Notes: generated by a model not told the origin, from the letters alone. A stretch of DNA of 64,000 nt from VMDJ01 sp038146785 (GCA_038146785.1 JAYQSI010000017.1:1-64000), one strand, 5' to 3'. Numbered from the stretch's first letter, positions 44,873 to 53,544 are shown. A program made the numbers and translations.

Positions 44873-46201
44873 ATGAATATCAAACGTGTCGTTGAAAAAG
44901 ATACCCGCACAGCATTTGAGATGATCAAAGAAAAATATGGTGAAGATGTAGTTATTTTGTCGAATAAGCGCGTCGGTAAGCAGGTTGAGATTATGGTTGC
45001 TATTGATCTCAATGATGGAAGCTACAATTTGCAAGATGATCCTGAGTCGGGTGTTGGTAAAGCAAAAGTAATTGATAAGAAAAAAATTCATACTCCAGAT
45101 GAGGCGAAGAGCGCGCCGACGGTAGCTTGGATGGAAGCACGTAAAAAAGCTGACGCTGCCAACCCTTTAAAACATCGTGAGCCTTTAAGTGAGCAAGAAA
45201 GTATTGAGCAAGTCAGAAAACTACTCGAAAAAACCAAGCCAGTAGTTGAGAGAGAAGATGTTGTAGAGAGTCCGGCATTAGTTGCTGAAAATAGCGAACT
45301 AGATGACATTAAGTTTGAGATGAGTCAATTGCGCGATATGTTTAAAACACATCTTGATATGACAGCTCGAAATGAACGCGAAGCTCTCAGCGTAGAGGCA
45401 AAAAATATTATCGAAAAGTTGGAAGCTCAGGCTGTTTCAGCTGAGCATATCGACTCCATTCAAAAAGAGATTTTGTCGCAGGGTCGTAAACGTGATTTTT
45501 GGAAGAAAACTGTCGCTTGGTTAAATGTGGCGATGATTAATTCGACAGTTGATCCCATTAAAGATGGGGGAATTTATGCATTTGTCGGACTGTCTGGTGT
45601 GGGTAAAACAACAACTATTGCTAAATTGGCATCTCAAGCGGCATTGAAATATGGAAAAGATGAAGTCGCTTTAATAACGCTAGACCACAATCGCATTGGC
45701 TCAAAGGAGCAAATGAAATTATTTGGCATGATGCTTGGTGTGAATGTTGTCAATGCATCAAATACGGCTGAACTACGTGACAGATTGCGTGAGGTTGAGG
45801 ATAAGCGTGTTGTTTTGATTGATACAGCAGGCGTTAGTCTTCGTAACGACAGTTTGCGCGTGAATTGCGAAGCATTGAAATCAAGTCACCCTAAATTGAA
45901 CGTGGTGCTTGCGTTGTCTGCTAATAGCCAAAGCGCTGGTAACGATAAGATTTGTCATGATGTCGACGATTTGGTCTGTGGGGTGATCGTTACTAAGCTT
46001 GATGAGGCAATGGTTCTTGGTGGTGTTATATCCACATTGCGTAACTCAGGTTTAGGCTTAATTGGCGTGAGTTGTGGTCAAGAAATTCCTTTTGACTATC
46101 AATCGTTTAGTCCTGCTGAATTGGTTGATAAGTGCTTCTCAATCGAGCAAAATATTGAGAGTGAAAAACCTGCTCAATCGCAGCAGGCCAGTGCGGCTTA
46201 A
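44873..46201 (+). CDS. flhF: SRP-type GTPase FlhF
   Basis: Sets the number and polar place of flagella. 442 aa. The N-terminal B domain starts MNIKRVVEKDTRTAFEMIKE; an acidic/coiled linker covers about 80-200. The NG GTPase domain has G1 GLSGVGKTTTIAKLASQ (about 239-255), TLDHNRIGSKEQMKLFGMML and G3 VVLIDTAGVSL, then VTKLDEAMVLGGVISTLRNS. It lies 16 bp after flhA and 18 bp before flhG, the usual polar-flagellum order. Confidence 0.94.
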   Translation: MNIKRVVEKDTRTAFEMIKEKYGEDVVILSNKRVGKQVEIMVAIDLNDGSYNLQDDPESGVGKAKVIDKKKIHTPDEAKSAPTVAWMEARKKADAANPLKHREPLSEQESIEQVRKLLEKTKPVVEREDVVESPALVAENSELDDIKFEMSQLRDMFKTHLDMTARNEREALSVEAKNIIEKLEAQAVSAEHIDSIQKEILSQGRKRDFWKKTVAWLNVAMINSTVDPIKDGGIYAFVGLSGVGKTTTIAKLASQAALKYGKDEVALITLDHNRIGSKEQMKLFGMMLGVNVVNASNTAELRDRLREVEDKRVVLIDTAGVSLRNDSLRVNCEALKSSHPKLNVVLALSANSQSAGNDKICHDVDDLVCGVIVTKLDEAMVLGGVISTLRNSGLGLIGVSCGQEIPFDYQSFSPAELVDKCFSIEQNIESEKPAQSQQASAA

Positions 46202-46219
46202 CCGCCAAGATTTGTATCT

Positions 46220-47041
46220 ATGTCTGATCAGTCACGAATTCAAGTTATTGCTCTAACAAGTGGTAAAGGCGGGGTGGGTAAAACCAATGCCTCTGTCAAT
46301 ATTGCCGTTGCGTTGCAGCAAGCGGGAAACAAAGTTCTCCTGTTGGATGCTGATCTTGGGCTTGCTAACGTGGATGTTATGGTTGGCTTGCATGCCTCTT
46401 TTAATTTGTCTCATGTGATTCGTGGTGAGAAGACAGTTGAAGAAATCTTAATTAAAGGGCCTGCTGGTATATCAATTGTTCCTGCGTCTTCAGGTATCCA
46501 AAAAATGGCTCAGCTTGATGAGATTGAGGTGGGTCACCTTATTCAAGCATTTAGCCAGCTGAATGATGATTTTGACTATCTTATTGTAGATACGGCTGCG
46601 GGTATCTCATCTGGTGTTTTATCCTTCTTGCAAGCTGCTCATCATGTTGTCGTGGTTGTTTTGGATGAGCCAAGTTCAATTACGGATGCGTATGCCATGA
46701 TAAAGGTCATGCGTCGAGATTATGATGTTGAAAACATTTGGGTCCTTTCTAATATGGTTGACTCATTGCCCCATGGTAAGCAGCTTTTTGAAAAGTTGAA
46801 TCGAGTGGCGGAGCAATTCTTGGGTAGGGGTGTAAACTACTTAGATGCCATTCCTCTGGACCGAAGAATTAAAGAAGCGAACAAAGCTCAAAAGGCTGTT
46901 TTAGATATGTCTCCTTCTTCACTTTCAGGCATCGCGTATCAACGAGTTGCAGAACAACTTGAAAAGCTTCCTAAGCCTAAGGCTGCTCGTGGGCAGCTTG
47001 AGTTTTTTGTTGAGCGATTTATTGAGAGGGCGGCCAACTAA
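46220..47041 (+). CDS. flhG: MinD-like ATPase FlhG/FleN
   Basis: Restrains flagellar number by acting on FlhF and FleQ/FlrA. 273 aa. The deviant Walker A is SGKGGVGKTNASVNIAVAL (14-32), then LLDADLGLANVDVMVGL, VDTAAGISSGVLSFLQAAH and DEPSSITDAYAMIKVMRRD. The C-terminus is LEFFVERFIERAAN, as in FleN. The short N-terminus (MSDQSRIQVIALT) lacks the DQAxxLR motif by which many FlhG stimulate FlhF; an in-frame stop 21 bp upstream excludes a longer start. It overlaps fliA by one base. Confidence 0.93.
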   Translation: MSDQSRIQVIALTSGKGGVGKTNASVNIAVALQQAGNKVLLLDADLGLANVDVMVGLHASFNLSHVIRGEKTVEEILIKGPAGISIVPASSGIQKMAQLDEIEVGHLIQAFSQLNDDFDYLIVDTAAGISSGVLSFLQAAHHVVVVVLDEPSSITDAYAMIKVMRRDYDVENIWVLSNMVDSLPHGKQLFEKLNRVAEQFLGRGVNYLDAIPLDRRIKEANKAQKAVLDMSPSSLSGIAYQRVAEQLEKLPKPKAARGQLEFFVERFIERAAN

Positions 47042-47760
47042 TGCATGATCTTTCACTCTACAAAGAGAACGATCAACGCCAGGCTGCGGCTGTGCTCGAG
47101 GAATTTGCGCCTTTAGTAAAACAAGTTGCTTTACATCTGATTGCTCGGTTGCCCTCTAGTGTTGAGCTAGATGACCTTATGCAGGTTGGCATGATGGGTT
47201 TGCTTGAAGCTGATAAGAACTTTGATGCATCCAAAGGTGCTCAATTTGAAACATTCGCGCGCATACGCATTCGGGGCGCGATGATTGATGAAGTAAGACG
47301 TAATAGTAGCTTGCCGAGAAGTGTCATGACGAGTATTCGTGATATTTCTACAGCTAGAGCTGAGTTAGAGCAAAAAATTGGTCGAGTCGCGCAAGATGCA
47401 GAGCTTGCCGATTACATGGGCTTGTCACTGGATGAATTTCATCAAAATGTCGGAAAAAATCATGATTATCAAACTATCTCGCTGACAGAAAGCGATGATG
47501 GTGAGCAAGGTGAAACTGAATTACGTTTTGATGGCCTTAGCGTAACGGAGCAGCTAGGTGAAGATCAGTTTAGGGATGCCTTAGCTGATGAGATTTCAAA
47601 ACTTCCAGAGCGTGAGCAATTAATTTTCTCGTTGTATTACAACGAAGAAATGAATTTGAAAGAAATTGCTTTAGTTATCGGTGTGACCGAATCTCGGGTA
47701 TGCCAAATACAACGTCAGTCGATTAAAAAGCTCAAAGCTGCACTTGAAGTTCATATCTAA
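47041..47760 (+). CDS. fliA: Flagellar sigma factor FliA (sigma-28)
   Basis: Directs late flagellar promoters. 239 aa. Region 2 has LMQVGMMGLLEADKNFDAS, FETFARIRIRGAMIDEVRRN; region 3 LPRSVMTSIRDISTARAELE; region 4 SKLPEREQLIFSLYYNEEMN and LKEIALVIGVTESRVCQIQR. It overlaps flhG. Its targets can be seen in this window (flgM, second flagellin, FlgO operon, probably flgP). No chemotaxis genes follow, unlike in Vibrio. Confidence 0.95.
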   Translation: MHDLSLYKENDQRQAAAVLEEFAPLVKQVALHLIARLPSSVELDDLMQVGMMGLLEADKNFDASKGAQFETFARIRIRGAMIDEVRRNSSLPRSVMTSIRDISTARAELEQKIGRVAQDAELADYMGLSLDEFHQNVGKNHDYQTISLTESDDGEQGETELRFDGLSVTEQLGEDQFRDALADEISKLPEREQLIFSLYYNEEMNLKEIALVIGVTESRVCQIQRQSIKKLKAALEVHI

Positions 47761-47768
47761 GTAGTGAG

Positions 47769-48581
47769 ATGTGCCGTATTAAACCTTTTTGGATTGCATG
47801 TGCGGTCATTCTGTTTTTTTTACCAAATATAATTTTTGCTAAGTCAGCTTTGAATGATTTGAAAGGCGATGGCCCACCAAAAGGTCTGCCAGACATGTCA
47901 CATGTTGCAGATGCTGTTCCAAAGGTGGAAAAAATTTATCCTATAAGCCTGCGACCCTATACGATTCGCGGTAAAGACTATGAGCCGATGAAGTCAGCTT
48001 TAGGTTATGTAGAGCAGGGTGTGGCTTCTTGGTATGGCACGCTTTTTCATGGTCGAAAAACGGCTATGGGTGATGAATACGATATGTTTGGCATGACCGC
48101 AGCCCATAAAACTTTGCCATTACCAACTTATGTGCGCGTAACCAACTTGGAAAATGATCTTAGTATTGTTGTTCGTGTCAATGATAGAGGGCCATTCCAC
48201 TCTAATCGCGTTATTGATTTGTCCTACTCGGCAGCAAGTAGGCTCGATATGCTTGATAAAGGTACTGCATTAGTCGAGGTGAGTGCGATAGATCCACGCT
48301 TACCGCAATTAGTGGGCACAAAGAAAAAACCAGTTTTGGATGATAAGACAAGAATTTATTTGCAGTTGGCTAGTTTTGGGAACGAAGAAGCTGCCATAAC
48401 TGTTAGAGCTCAAATGCAACGGTATTTAAAGCGACCTGTTATCGTAGATAAGGCAAAAACTGAACAGGGTAAAGTCTATCGTGTGCAAGTGGGACCGATT
48501 AATTCTCTTGAGTTAGCAGATAGGGTATCGGAGCAGTTGCTGCAGATTAATGTTTACCAGCTGCAAATGCATTTACGTTAA
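47769..48581 (+). CDS. RlpA-like septal/wall protein with SPOR domain
   Basis: 270 aa. A signal peptide (1-24, ending IIFA, no lipobox) is followed by a double-psi beta-barrel RlpA domain (about 83-172: GVASWYGTLFHGRKTAMGDE, MTAAHKTLPLPTYVRVTNLE, VRVNDRGPFHSNRVIDLSY with the catalytic-type Asp in NDRGPF) and a C-terminal SPOR domain (about 195-268: RIYLQLASFGNEEAAITVRA, VYRVQVGPINSLELADRVSE). Known RlpA proteins are lytic transglycosylases on peptide-free glycan. It lies 8 bp after fliA, so is probably co-transcribed with the flagellar genes. It may make room for the rod, since FlgJ here has no muramidase domain (inference). Confidence 0.85.
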   Translation: MCRIKPFWIACAVILFFLPNIIFAKSALNDLKGDGPPKGLPDMSHVADAVPKVEKIYPISLRPYTIRGKDYEPMKSALGYVEQGVASWYGTLFHGRKTAMGDEYDMFGMTAAHKTLPLPTYVRVTNLENDLSIVVRVNDRGPFHSNRVIDLSYSAASRLDMLDKGTALVEVSAIDPRLPQLVGTKKKPVLDDKTRIYLQLASFGNEEAAITVRAQMQRYLKRPVIVDKAKTEQGKVYRVQVGPINSLELADRVSEQLLQINVYQLQMHLR

Positions 48582-48654
48582 AAGTCGGAATTTGCGCTTA
48601 AGAAATCGGAAATTGGCCGAAACTAGAAAGAAGTTATTTCCATTGGACGGAAAA

Positions 48655-49203
48655 ATGCAGGTAGTAAATTCAGTTCTTATCCATAAAGGCGACTCTCTCG
48701 CCTTATCAGATATTTTACGTGTATCAACGGTTGAGCGTGTCGGAAATGACGTCAATGAAGATGAGCGCAAAAAGGCTTTCCGAATTGGCTTTAGCGTTGT
48801 TATTTTGATGTCAGTGATTATGGGGATTTTCTTCTATAACCATTCGAGTAGTTATTCTGGAACAGAGATTAGTATTGGACTTTTTCTTATCTTGATGTTT
48901 TCCGGTTTACTCATTTCTCTTCAAGCTAAATCGAGCTTTCCAATTTTGAAAGATAACGAATATGGAGTGAAAGTCAGCTTCGATGGAGGATCCGCCGTCT
49001 TGTTCTGGCACAAAAATCAATCGTTTAGTAACAAAGTCGCTAAATCCTTGAAGGAAGCGGTGGTAAAAGAGGCGTCAATGGATATGAATTGGTTCGTTGA
49101 CTTCAATCACCAAGCAATAAAAATGTGTAGAAGAAACTCTATAAGAGATTCAATCAAGTTATTGATTGAACGTGCAAAGAATCAAGCGGCCTACAGGTTT
49201 TGA
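48655..49203 (+). CDS. Unknown protein with two membrane helices
   Basis: Not firmly recognised. 182 aa from the ATG at 48655 (GGACGG upstream), which avoids overlap with the RlpA-like gene. The N-terminal strand-rich part (VVNSVLIHKGDSLALSDILR) precedes two helices (about 46-65 IGFSVVILMSVIMGIFFY and 74-94 SIGLFLILMFSGLLISL). A C-terminal soluble domain of about 85 residues follows. The layout resembles DUF6232-type proteins, a weak match by eye. It converges with the next gene 3 bp away. Confidence 0.6.
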   Translation: MQVVNSVLIHKGDSLALSDILRVSTVERVGNDVNEDERKKAFRIGFSVVILMSVIMGIFFYNHSSSYSGTEISIGLFLILMFSGLLISLQAKSSFPILKDNEYGVKVSFDGGSAVLFWHKNQSFSNKVAKSLKEAVVKEASMDMNWFVDFNHQAIKMCRRNSIRDSIKLLIERAKNQAAYRF

Positions 49204-49206
49204 CAG

Positions 49207-49560
49207 CTAATTTTTTAAAGCTTTGCGGTTGAGTTTTCGCTTCAGCAAGCTACTTACCCTAGAGAGTCCGTTCAATCCATTAGTTATCAATATTTTGGTA
49301 GTTTTGATTGAAACCATCATCACGACTGATATAGCTTTTGCAGTCGTTATTAAGAGAGATTTTGTCAATCGAATGCTCAATGTGTGGGCTTTAGCCAAAA
49401 AATAGTCGTGTTGGCTAGGATGCGAAGAAAATTCTTTTAGGGGCGTGGTGTTTTGATTGTGGCGTTCCACTAGCCAGTGCGCATATAGAACTCTACCTAG
49501 TACCCAAAAAAGTACAGGCAAGATCGTTAAGGCGAGTAAAAATCCAACATCAGAATTCAT
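49207..49560 (-). CDS. Small membrane protein of unknown function
   Basis: Not recognised. 117 aa with an N-terminal membrane helix (FLLALTILPVLFWVLGRVLY) and a second weakly hydrophobic stretch (LLITTAKAISVVMMVSIKTT), then a basic tail (LLKRKLNRKALKN). It is divergent from the FlgO operon and convergent with the gene at 48655. No clear ribosome site. The chance that it is not a real gene is moderate. Confidence 0.45.
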   Translation of the reverse strand: MNSDVGFLLALTILPVLFWVLGRVLYAHWLVERHNQNTTPLKEFSSHPSQHDYFLAKAHTLSIRLTKSLLITTAKAISVVMMVSIKTTKILITNGLNGLSRVSSLLKRKLNRKALKN

Positions 49561-49624
49561 TTAATATTTATATCACAAGTCTATGTTTTACATATACTTT
49601 TACTCATGAAAAGCGCAGCAAAAT

Positions 49625-49651
49625 TACATTTTTATTGGTAGCTGCCGATAT
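49625..49651 (+). promoter_or_regulatory. FliA (sigma-28) promoter of the FlgO operon
   Basis: TACATTTT, 11 nt, GCCGATAT; 13 of 16 consensus positions match. It lies 33 bp upstream of the ATG at 49684, and shows that the three-gene operon that follows belongs to the late flagellar regulon. Confidence 0.75.
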
Positions 49652-49683
49652 GTATAAAATAAGGAATTTAACAGTCTGTAGAA

Positions 49684-50126
49684 ATGAAATTCGTCATTAC
49701 ATTAATAGCTTTATTGCAATTTCGTCTTTAGCGTATGCTGAGGAAGATAAGCCTGTGACTTTAGGAAATGTGCTTGATGGGGTAAAAAATTTTTTTCAAA
49801 CTGATTCATCATCAGACACCAATGTTTCTAAAGAGGAGGGTGTTAATCCTGGTGAGCTAAAGCAAAAAACTGCGACTAAGACTCAAGTAAAAGAATTAGA
49901 TAATGAAGGGTGTTGGAAAAAGCAGCCCCAAACTGCTTACACAAGGGCGACCACCTACCCATCGTTAAATAATGATTACCCTGTTCAATATCGAGCACAT
50001 ATTCCCGATCGTAACGACTTGTCGCTTCAGGTGGATCGTGTAGTTTATGGTCCATCTATCAATTCAGAAAGTGCGCCGGCTGATACTTTGCTGGGTGGCG
50101 CCAAGTTAATTGAGTGCAAGCAATGA
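49684..50126 (+). CDS. Secreted protein of unknown function, first gene of FlgO operon (frameshifted in signal peptide)
   Basis: Not recognised. The ATG at 49684 gives MKFVITLIALL, an ordinary signal-peptide start, which stops after 15 codons. One indel near 49718 puts it in the frame ISSLAYAEEDKPVTLGNVLD, restoring a signal peptide with cleavage at AYA. The mature part (about 125 aa) has two cysteines (GCWKKQP near the middle and IECKQ at the end) and TYPSLNNDYPVQYRAHIPD. The FliA promoter 33 bp upstream supports this start rather than an earlier one. It overlaps the FlgO-like gene. It is likely periplasmic or outer-membrane, and flagellar by regulation. Confidence 0.6.
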
Positions 50127-50821
50127 CTGGGCTTTCCTTTTTTAGATTAACTATTCTTTTGCTTGTCATGACAGGCATTTATGGCTGTGCTCTGTCTGAA
50201 AAGATGTCATCTGCTTTTGAGCCATCCCTTGGGTCAAATGGAAAACCGATAGAGAGCCCTCAAGTTGAGAGTCCGAGAGAAAAGGCCTATAACAATAGTG
50301 TTAAATATGACCCAATTTTGACTAAATCCGCTTCGTCATCTGCAGGAGCGTTCAATTCTGGTATACATTTTCTGGCTGATCAAATTGAACGAAATTCAGC
50401 TGCTAATCTAAAAATACAGAACACTGTTCTAACTTCAATTACTGATTTACATAATCCAAATAAAACTAGCCACTTGGGTCGCCTTATTACAGAACATATG
50501 CTTCATCAATTACATATTGCTGGGTGGAATGTTTTTGAAATGCGAAAGAATGGCAGGATTAAGACGACTAAAGAAGGTGGCTACATCCTTACGCGACACG
50601 CGGATGACTTAGAAGCGTATCAACATGTGGATAATGTGATAAGTGGGACCTACTCAAAGACAAACGACGGTGTGCTTGTCAACATGCGTGTAGTAAATCT
50701 CAAAACTGGGCAATTAGTCTCTTCAGCACAGATGCGGTATTTGGAAGATGACTTTATTCATAAGTTAAGCCAAGTAGAGATACCTTTGAAACTTAAAAAC
50801 AAGCACTTTAAAAACATTTAA
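50123..50821 (+). CDS. flgO: FlgO-like outer-membrane lipoprotein
   Basis: 232 aa from the ATG at 50123. Signal with lipobox GIYGC. The FlgO domain (about 85-225) contains IHFLADQIERNSAANLKIQN, TSHLGRLITEHMLHQLHIAG, WNVFEMRKNGRIKTTKEGGY, ILTRHADDLEAYQHVDNVIS and GVLVNMRVVNLKTGQLVSSA, which follow the Vibrio FlgO order. FlgO is needed for flagellar stability and the outer ring around the L ring. Here flgO sits 8 kb away from flgP-flgT, under its own FliA promoter. Confidence 0.8.
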   Translation: MTGLSFFRLTILLLVMTGIYGCALSEKMSSAFEPSLGSNGKPIESPQVESPREKAYNNSVKYDPILTKSASSSAGAFNSGIHFLADQIERNSAANLKIQNTVLTSITDLHNPNKTSHLGRLITEHMLHQLHIAGWNVFEMRKNGRIKTTKEGGYILTRHADDLEAYQHVDNVISGTYSKTNDGVLVNMRVVNLKTGQLVSSAQMRYLEDDFIHKLSQVEIPLKLKNKHFKNI

Positions 50822-50846
50822 AGTTTCTGAGTAAATGATTGGTGTT

Positions 50847-51494
50847 ATGAAAGTGTATTCGAAATTATTCTCAATCCTTTTTGTTGGTCTCATAAGTGGT
50901 TGTAGTTCCCTGACGGAAACGGAGGAAATACCAGAGCCAAAGAAAAAAGTTGAAATATATGCTGGGTTCACTGAATGGATGAATGTGCCTGTCAAAGAGT
51001 GTCGTGGTTACAAGGATCAACTTCTTATTCCAGCAAACTTTGACATGAAAAACTTTTTAACTACGATGACGGCGCCTTCTTGCGCTGCTTTAAGTGGTTA
51101 CGACACAAAATCTATCGTCATGTCTGATGGCGTAAATTTGAAGAATTTGAAGACAGATGTATTTGGGTTATCGCTTAGTGATCAGCTCAGAGACCGCTTT
51201 GTGGAATTATGTAATTTGCCTATTAGGCAGGTCTCGCTCTCTCAAACAATAAAGCTTAATACTGGTGGTGCAACACTTTTAACTCGTGATGCCAAAGAGG
51301 CATTGGACCAAGAAATAAATGCTGATTTTCTGATTACGCCAATTTATGAAATGAATGATGTATCAGTAAGGGTTGGCTATGAAGTGATAAAAGCTGACGA
51401 TAGAACATTAATTTCCTCGGGTAGCCGACAAATTTCTTTGGGTTGTCAGCGTAAGCACGGATACCAAAGATTCGTTTATACCATTACTAAATAG
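50847..51494 (+). CDS. Second, divergent FlgO-like lipoprotein
   Basis: 215 aa, start at 50847 (an ATG four codons upstream is also possible). Signal with lipobox LISGC, then an acidic linker. The C-terminal half aligns by eye with the FlgO neighbour: LSLSDQLRDRFVELCNLPIR, IKLNTGGATLLTRDAKEALD, INADFLITPIYEMNDVSVRV, GYEVIKADDRTLISSGSRQI. The LLTR of the FlgO core is kept. The N-terminal half (ECRGYKDQLLIPANFDMKNF, with several Cys) is unique. It lies 25 bp after flgO and probably forms a hetero-ring or accessory to it (inference). Confidence 0.6.
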   Translation: MKVYSKLFSILFVGLISGCSSLTETEEIPEPKKKVEIYAGFTEWMNVPVKECRGYKDQLLIPANFDMKNFLTTMTAPSCAALSGYDTKSIVMSDGVNLKNLKTDVFGLSLSDQLRDRFVELCNLPIRQVSLSQTIKLNTGGATLLTRDAKEALDQEINADFLITPIYEMNDVSVRVGYEVIKADDRTLISSGSRQISLGCQRKHGYQRFVYTITK

Positions 51495-51560
51495 ATTCAA
51501 ATTCATTCATCGTGAATTTAAAATGATTGCTTAAGTTACTAAGACGCATTAATTGAAACC

Positions 51561-52265
51561 ATGAAAATTCTATTGTGTGTAGTTTTTGTATCTTTTAGTC
51601 AGGCTGTACTCGCTGAAAAATTTACAATGAAAGAGCTTTATTGGGGAATGTCTGGTGACGAGATTGCATCTGCATTGGGTGTTAAGGTAATCAATAAATC
51701 ATACAAAGAAATGACATCAAAATTCCCCGTCATTTCTTGTAAAGACGCCATTCCAAATTTGCAGAATATGAATGATTCTATTTGGAAAAATGTTTATAAA
51801 GTCGATACTAATCAAATTTGGACGTATGGAAAATTTGGGGGTTGGGTTGCCAATTGTGTCGAGCCAATTAAATATAACAATGACTTTAAGCTTCAAAAGA
51901 ACAGAAAACTTAATGAAGCATTGCCCGGGCTTTATTCATTATCTTTGACCCTTCCTGGTAATAGGAGTGGCAATCAAAACGGCTACAAGATGAGAGATGT
52001 AATCAATATTTTCAGTAAGCGTTTTGATTTAGAGATTACAGAAGGCATGATTGTAAAAAATACAGACCCGGTTGAAGTGGTGCCGGCTTTAGAAGCAAAG
52101 CATTTAGCAAGTGATTATGGGATAACGCTTTACGAGCAGTTTTTACAAGAGCCAGAGCTGAATCACGTCATCAATGTCTTTATTTATAATCCAGAATATG
52201 TAAAAAAAGAGCGTGAGATAGATTTACAGCTTCGCAATAAGGACAAGCTTAGCCAAGACTTTTAA
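51561..52265 (+). CDS. Secreted protein of unknown function
   Basis: Not recognised. 234 aa with a signal peptide (MKILLCVVFVSFSQAVLA, cleavage before EKF). A short motif ELYWGMSGDEIASALGVKVI resembles the GMS-type start of several small periplasmic domains. There are three cysteines in the first half (CKDAIPN, NCVEPIK). It lies 66 bp after the FlgO-like pair, with no clear promoter, so may be in the same operon. Codon use is AT-rich like its neighbours. Confidence 0.6.
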   Translation: MKILLCVVFVSFSQAVLAEKFTMKELYWGMSGDEIASALGVKVINKSYKEMTSKFPVISCKDAIPNLQNMNDSIWKNVYKVDTNQIWTYGKFGGWVANCVEPIKYNNDFKLQKNRKLNEALPGLYSLSLTLPGNRSGNQNGYKMRDVINIFSKRFDLEITEGMIVKNTDPVEVVPALEAKHLASDYGITLYEQFLQEPELNHVINVFIYNPEYVKKEREIDLQLRNKDKLSQDF

Positions 52266-52310
52266 AGACTAATTAATATTGGCGTAATTTTTATTTTTTA
52301 TCAGTGCTAC

Positions 52311-52339
52311 AAAAAAGTTAACCCCGCCGAAGCGGGGTT
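52311..52339 (-). terminator. Rho-independent terminator, minus strand
   Basis: AACCCCGC-CGAA-GCGGGGTT stem-loop with AAAAAA at 52311-52316, a T run on the minus strand. It would end transcripts from the LysE-type gene. On the plus strand the hairpin also closes the FlgO operon but has no T run. Confidence 0.8.
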
Positions 52340-52635
52340 GTGACTAGAAAGAACAGATGCCGACAAAAGTCATTTCCGGTAGCCGCTGTGATCCTGATCA
52401 TTACCTCATTGGTTAAAGTCGCTAAGAGTTAAATGCGCATTAAGCTGCAATTTCTTTACGTTAAATTTCCCAAGTGAAGACCTATCACACGGCGAGTTTC
52501 TATCAGGAAGCTCGTGCCGTTCTGCACTTTGAAATCTAGTTCGGATTCCAACTTTTCCCAATTAAATTTTCTAATTTCATGGGATAAGAAAAATTACATA
52601 GCGATTTCAGTGCGTTTGAATTCGCTATCCATAGA
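52340..52635. other. Intergenic region between the terminator and LysE gene
   Basis: No gene is supported. On the minus strand a short open stretch (about 52455-52580, KLESELDFKVQNGTS and on) has a stop on both sides and no start, so may be a gene remnant or the 3' untranslated part of the LysE transcript. No tRNA, 6S or tmRNA features are seen. Confidence 0.4.
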
Positions 52636-53263
52636 TTAAGCCATTGCTTCTAAGCCAATGCTGATCGCAAAGTAGAAGAAAAATAACGCTACAGCGATAG
52701 ACAGTAGGCGGCGCCAAATCGATTCAGCATGCAAACGATCTTTGAAGAATAAAGTGCTGCCAATCAGGCCTGCGAGATAAGTTTGGCTGATGATCTGAAC
52801 GATCACGAACATGCTGATGTAAGTGGCCCAGTGATTTGGGTAAGTGGGATCGATAAATTGCACAAAAAATGAGGCAAAAAAGAGGATTGCCTTTGGGTTA
52901 ACCAGACTGATCGCAAGCGCTGAGCGATAGGGTGTTCGGGTAGATCGCGATGGCTCGTCACCCAGCTTTTTTCTTTCGCAAGCTGAGTAACAGTTGAATG
53001 CCTAACCAGGTGAGGTAAAGCGCGCCAATCATTTTGATGCCGTTAAATAGATTGGGATAGCCATGCACCAGTGTCGCAGCGCCGGCTATCGCTAGAACCA
53101 TCAAGATGGCATCACCTGTAAAGATGCCAGCAGCACCTTTAAAACCAGCTACAGCGCCACGATGAGATGCGACAAGTGCGACATAGAGTGAGTTTGGCCC
53201 CGGTAGTAACACAATGATGATGGTGCCAATCACAAAGGTTAAAAGATCAGTAATGCCAAACAT
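52636..53263 (-). CDS. LysE/RhtB-family amino-acid exporter (one frameshift)
   Basis: Inner-membrane amino-acid exporter of the LysE family, closest by eye to LeuE. About 208 aa after repair. The N-terminal piece (53263 to about 52958) has FVIGTIIIVLLPGPNSLYVA and ALYLTWLGIQLLLSLRKKK; the C-terminal piece has NPKAILFFASFFVQFIDPTY and SIAVALFFFYFAISIGLEAM. The break lies in an A6 run at about 52965: one base fewer joins LRKKLGDEPSRSTRTPYRSA without a stop. A homopolymer error is the likely cause. Confidence 0.82.
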
Positions 53264-53331
53264 GCGGTAATAGGTCTCGATGAGCGCTAGCTGTTAGACT
53301 GAGTTTACTTGAGAACCCTTAGGTAGAGGCA

Positions 53332-53544
53332 ATGCATAAAGTTGGTGTTATCAGCGTTTGGATCGGCATCGTACTAACCGTTATCGGTTTGTTTGTTGGC
53401 TTTCCGATGATGTTTATGGAGCACCCGATGGCCTTGGTGGTGCTGATGGTCGTGCCGTTTGGTTTTGTCTTTGGTTTTGGTGGTCTGGTCACTGTGTTGA
53501 TGACAGCACCGGATACAAAACGGACTAACTCAAATCTGGAGTAG
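53332..53544 (+). CDS. Small two-helix membrane protein
   Basis: Not recognised. 70 aa, two hydrophobic helices (VWIGIVLTVIGLFVGFPMMF and MALVVLMVVPFGFVFGFGGL) and a short polar tail. A ribosome-like TTAGGTAGAGG lies upstream. The 3' end overlaps the convergent csiV by 20 bp. Reasonable as a real gene because of the ribosome site and membrane pattern. Confidence 0.55.
   Translation: MHKVGVISVWIGIVLTVIGLFVGFPMMFMEHPMALVVLMVVPFGFVFGFGGLVTVLMTAPDTKRTNSNLE

Noticed and set aside
52340..52635. 6S RNA, tmRNA or other known RNA gene upstream of the minus-strand terminator
   Set aside because: No conserved core of either RNA could be found by eye; left as an unassigned intergenic region.
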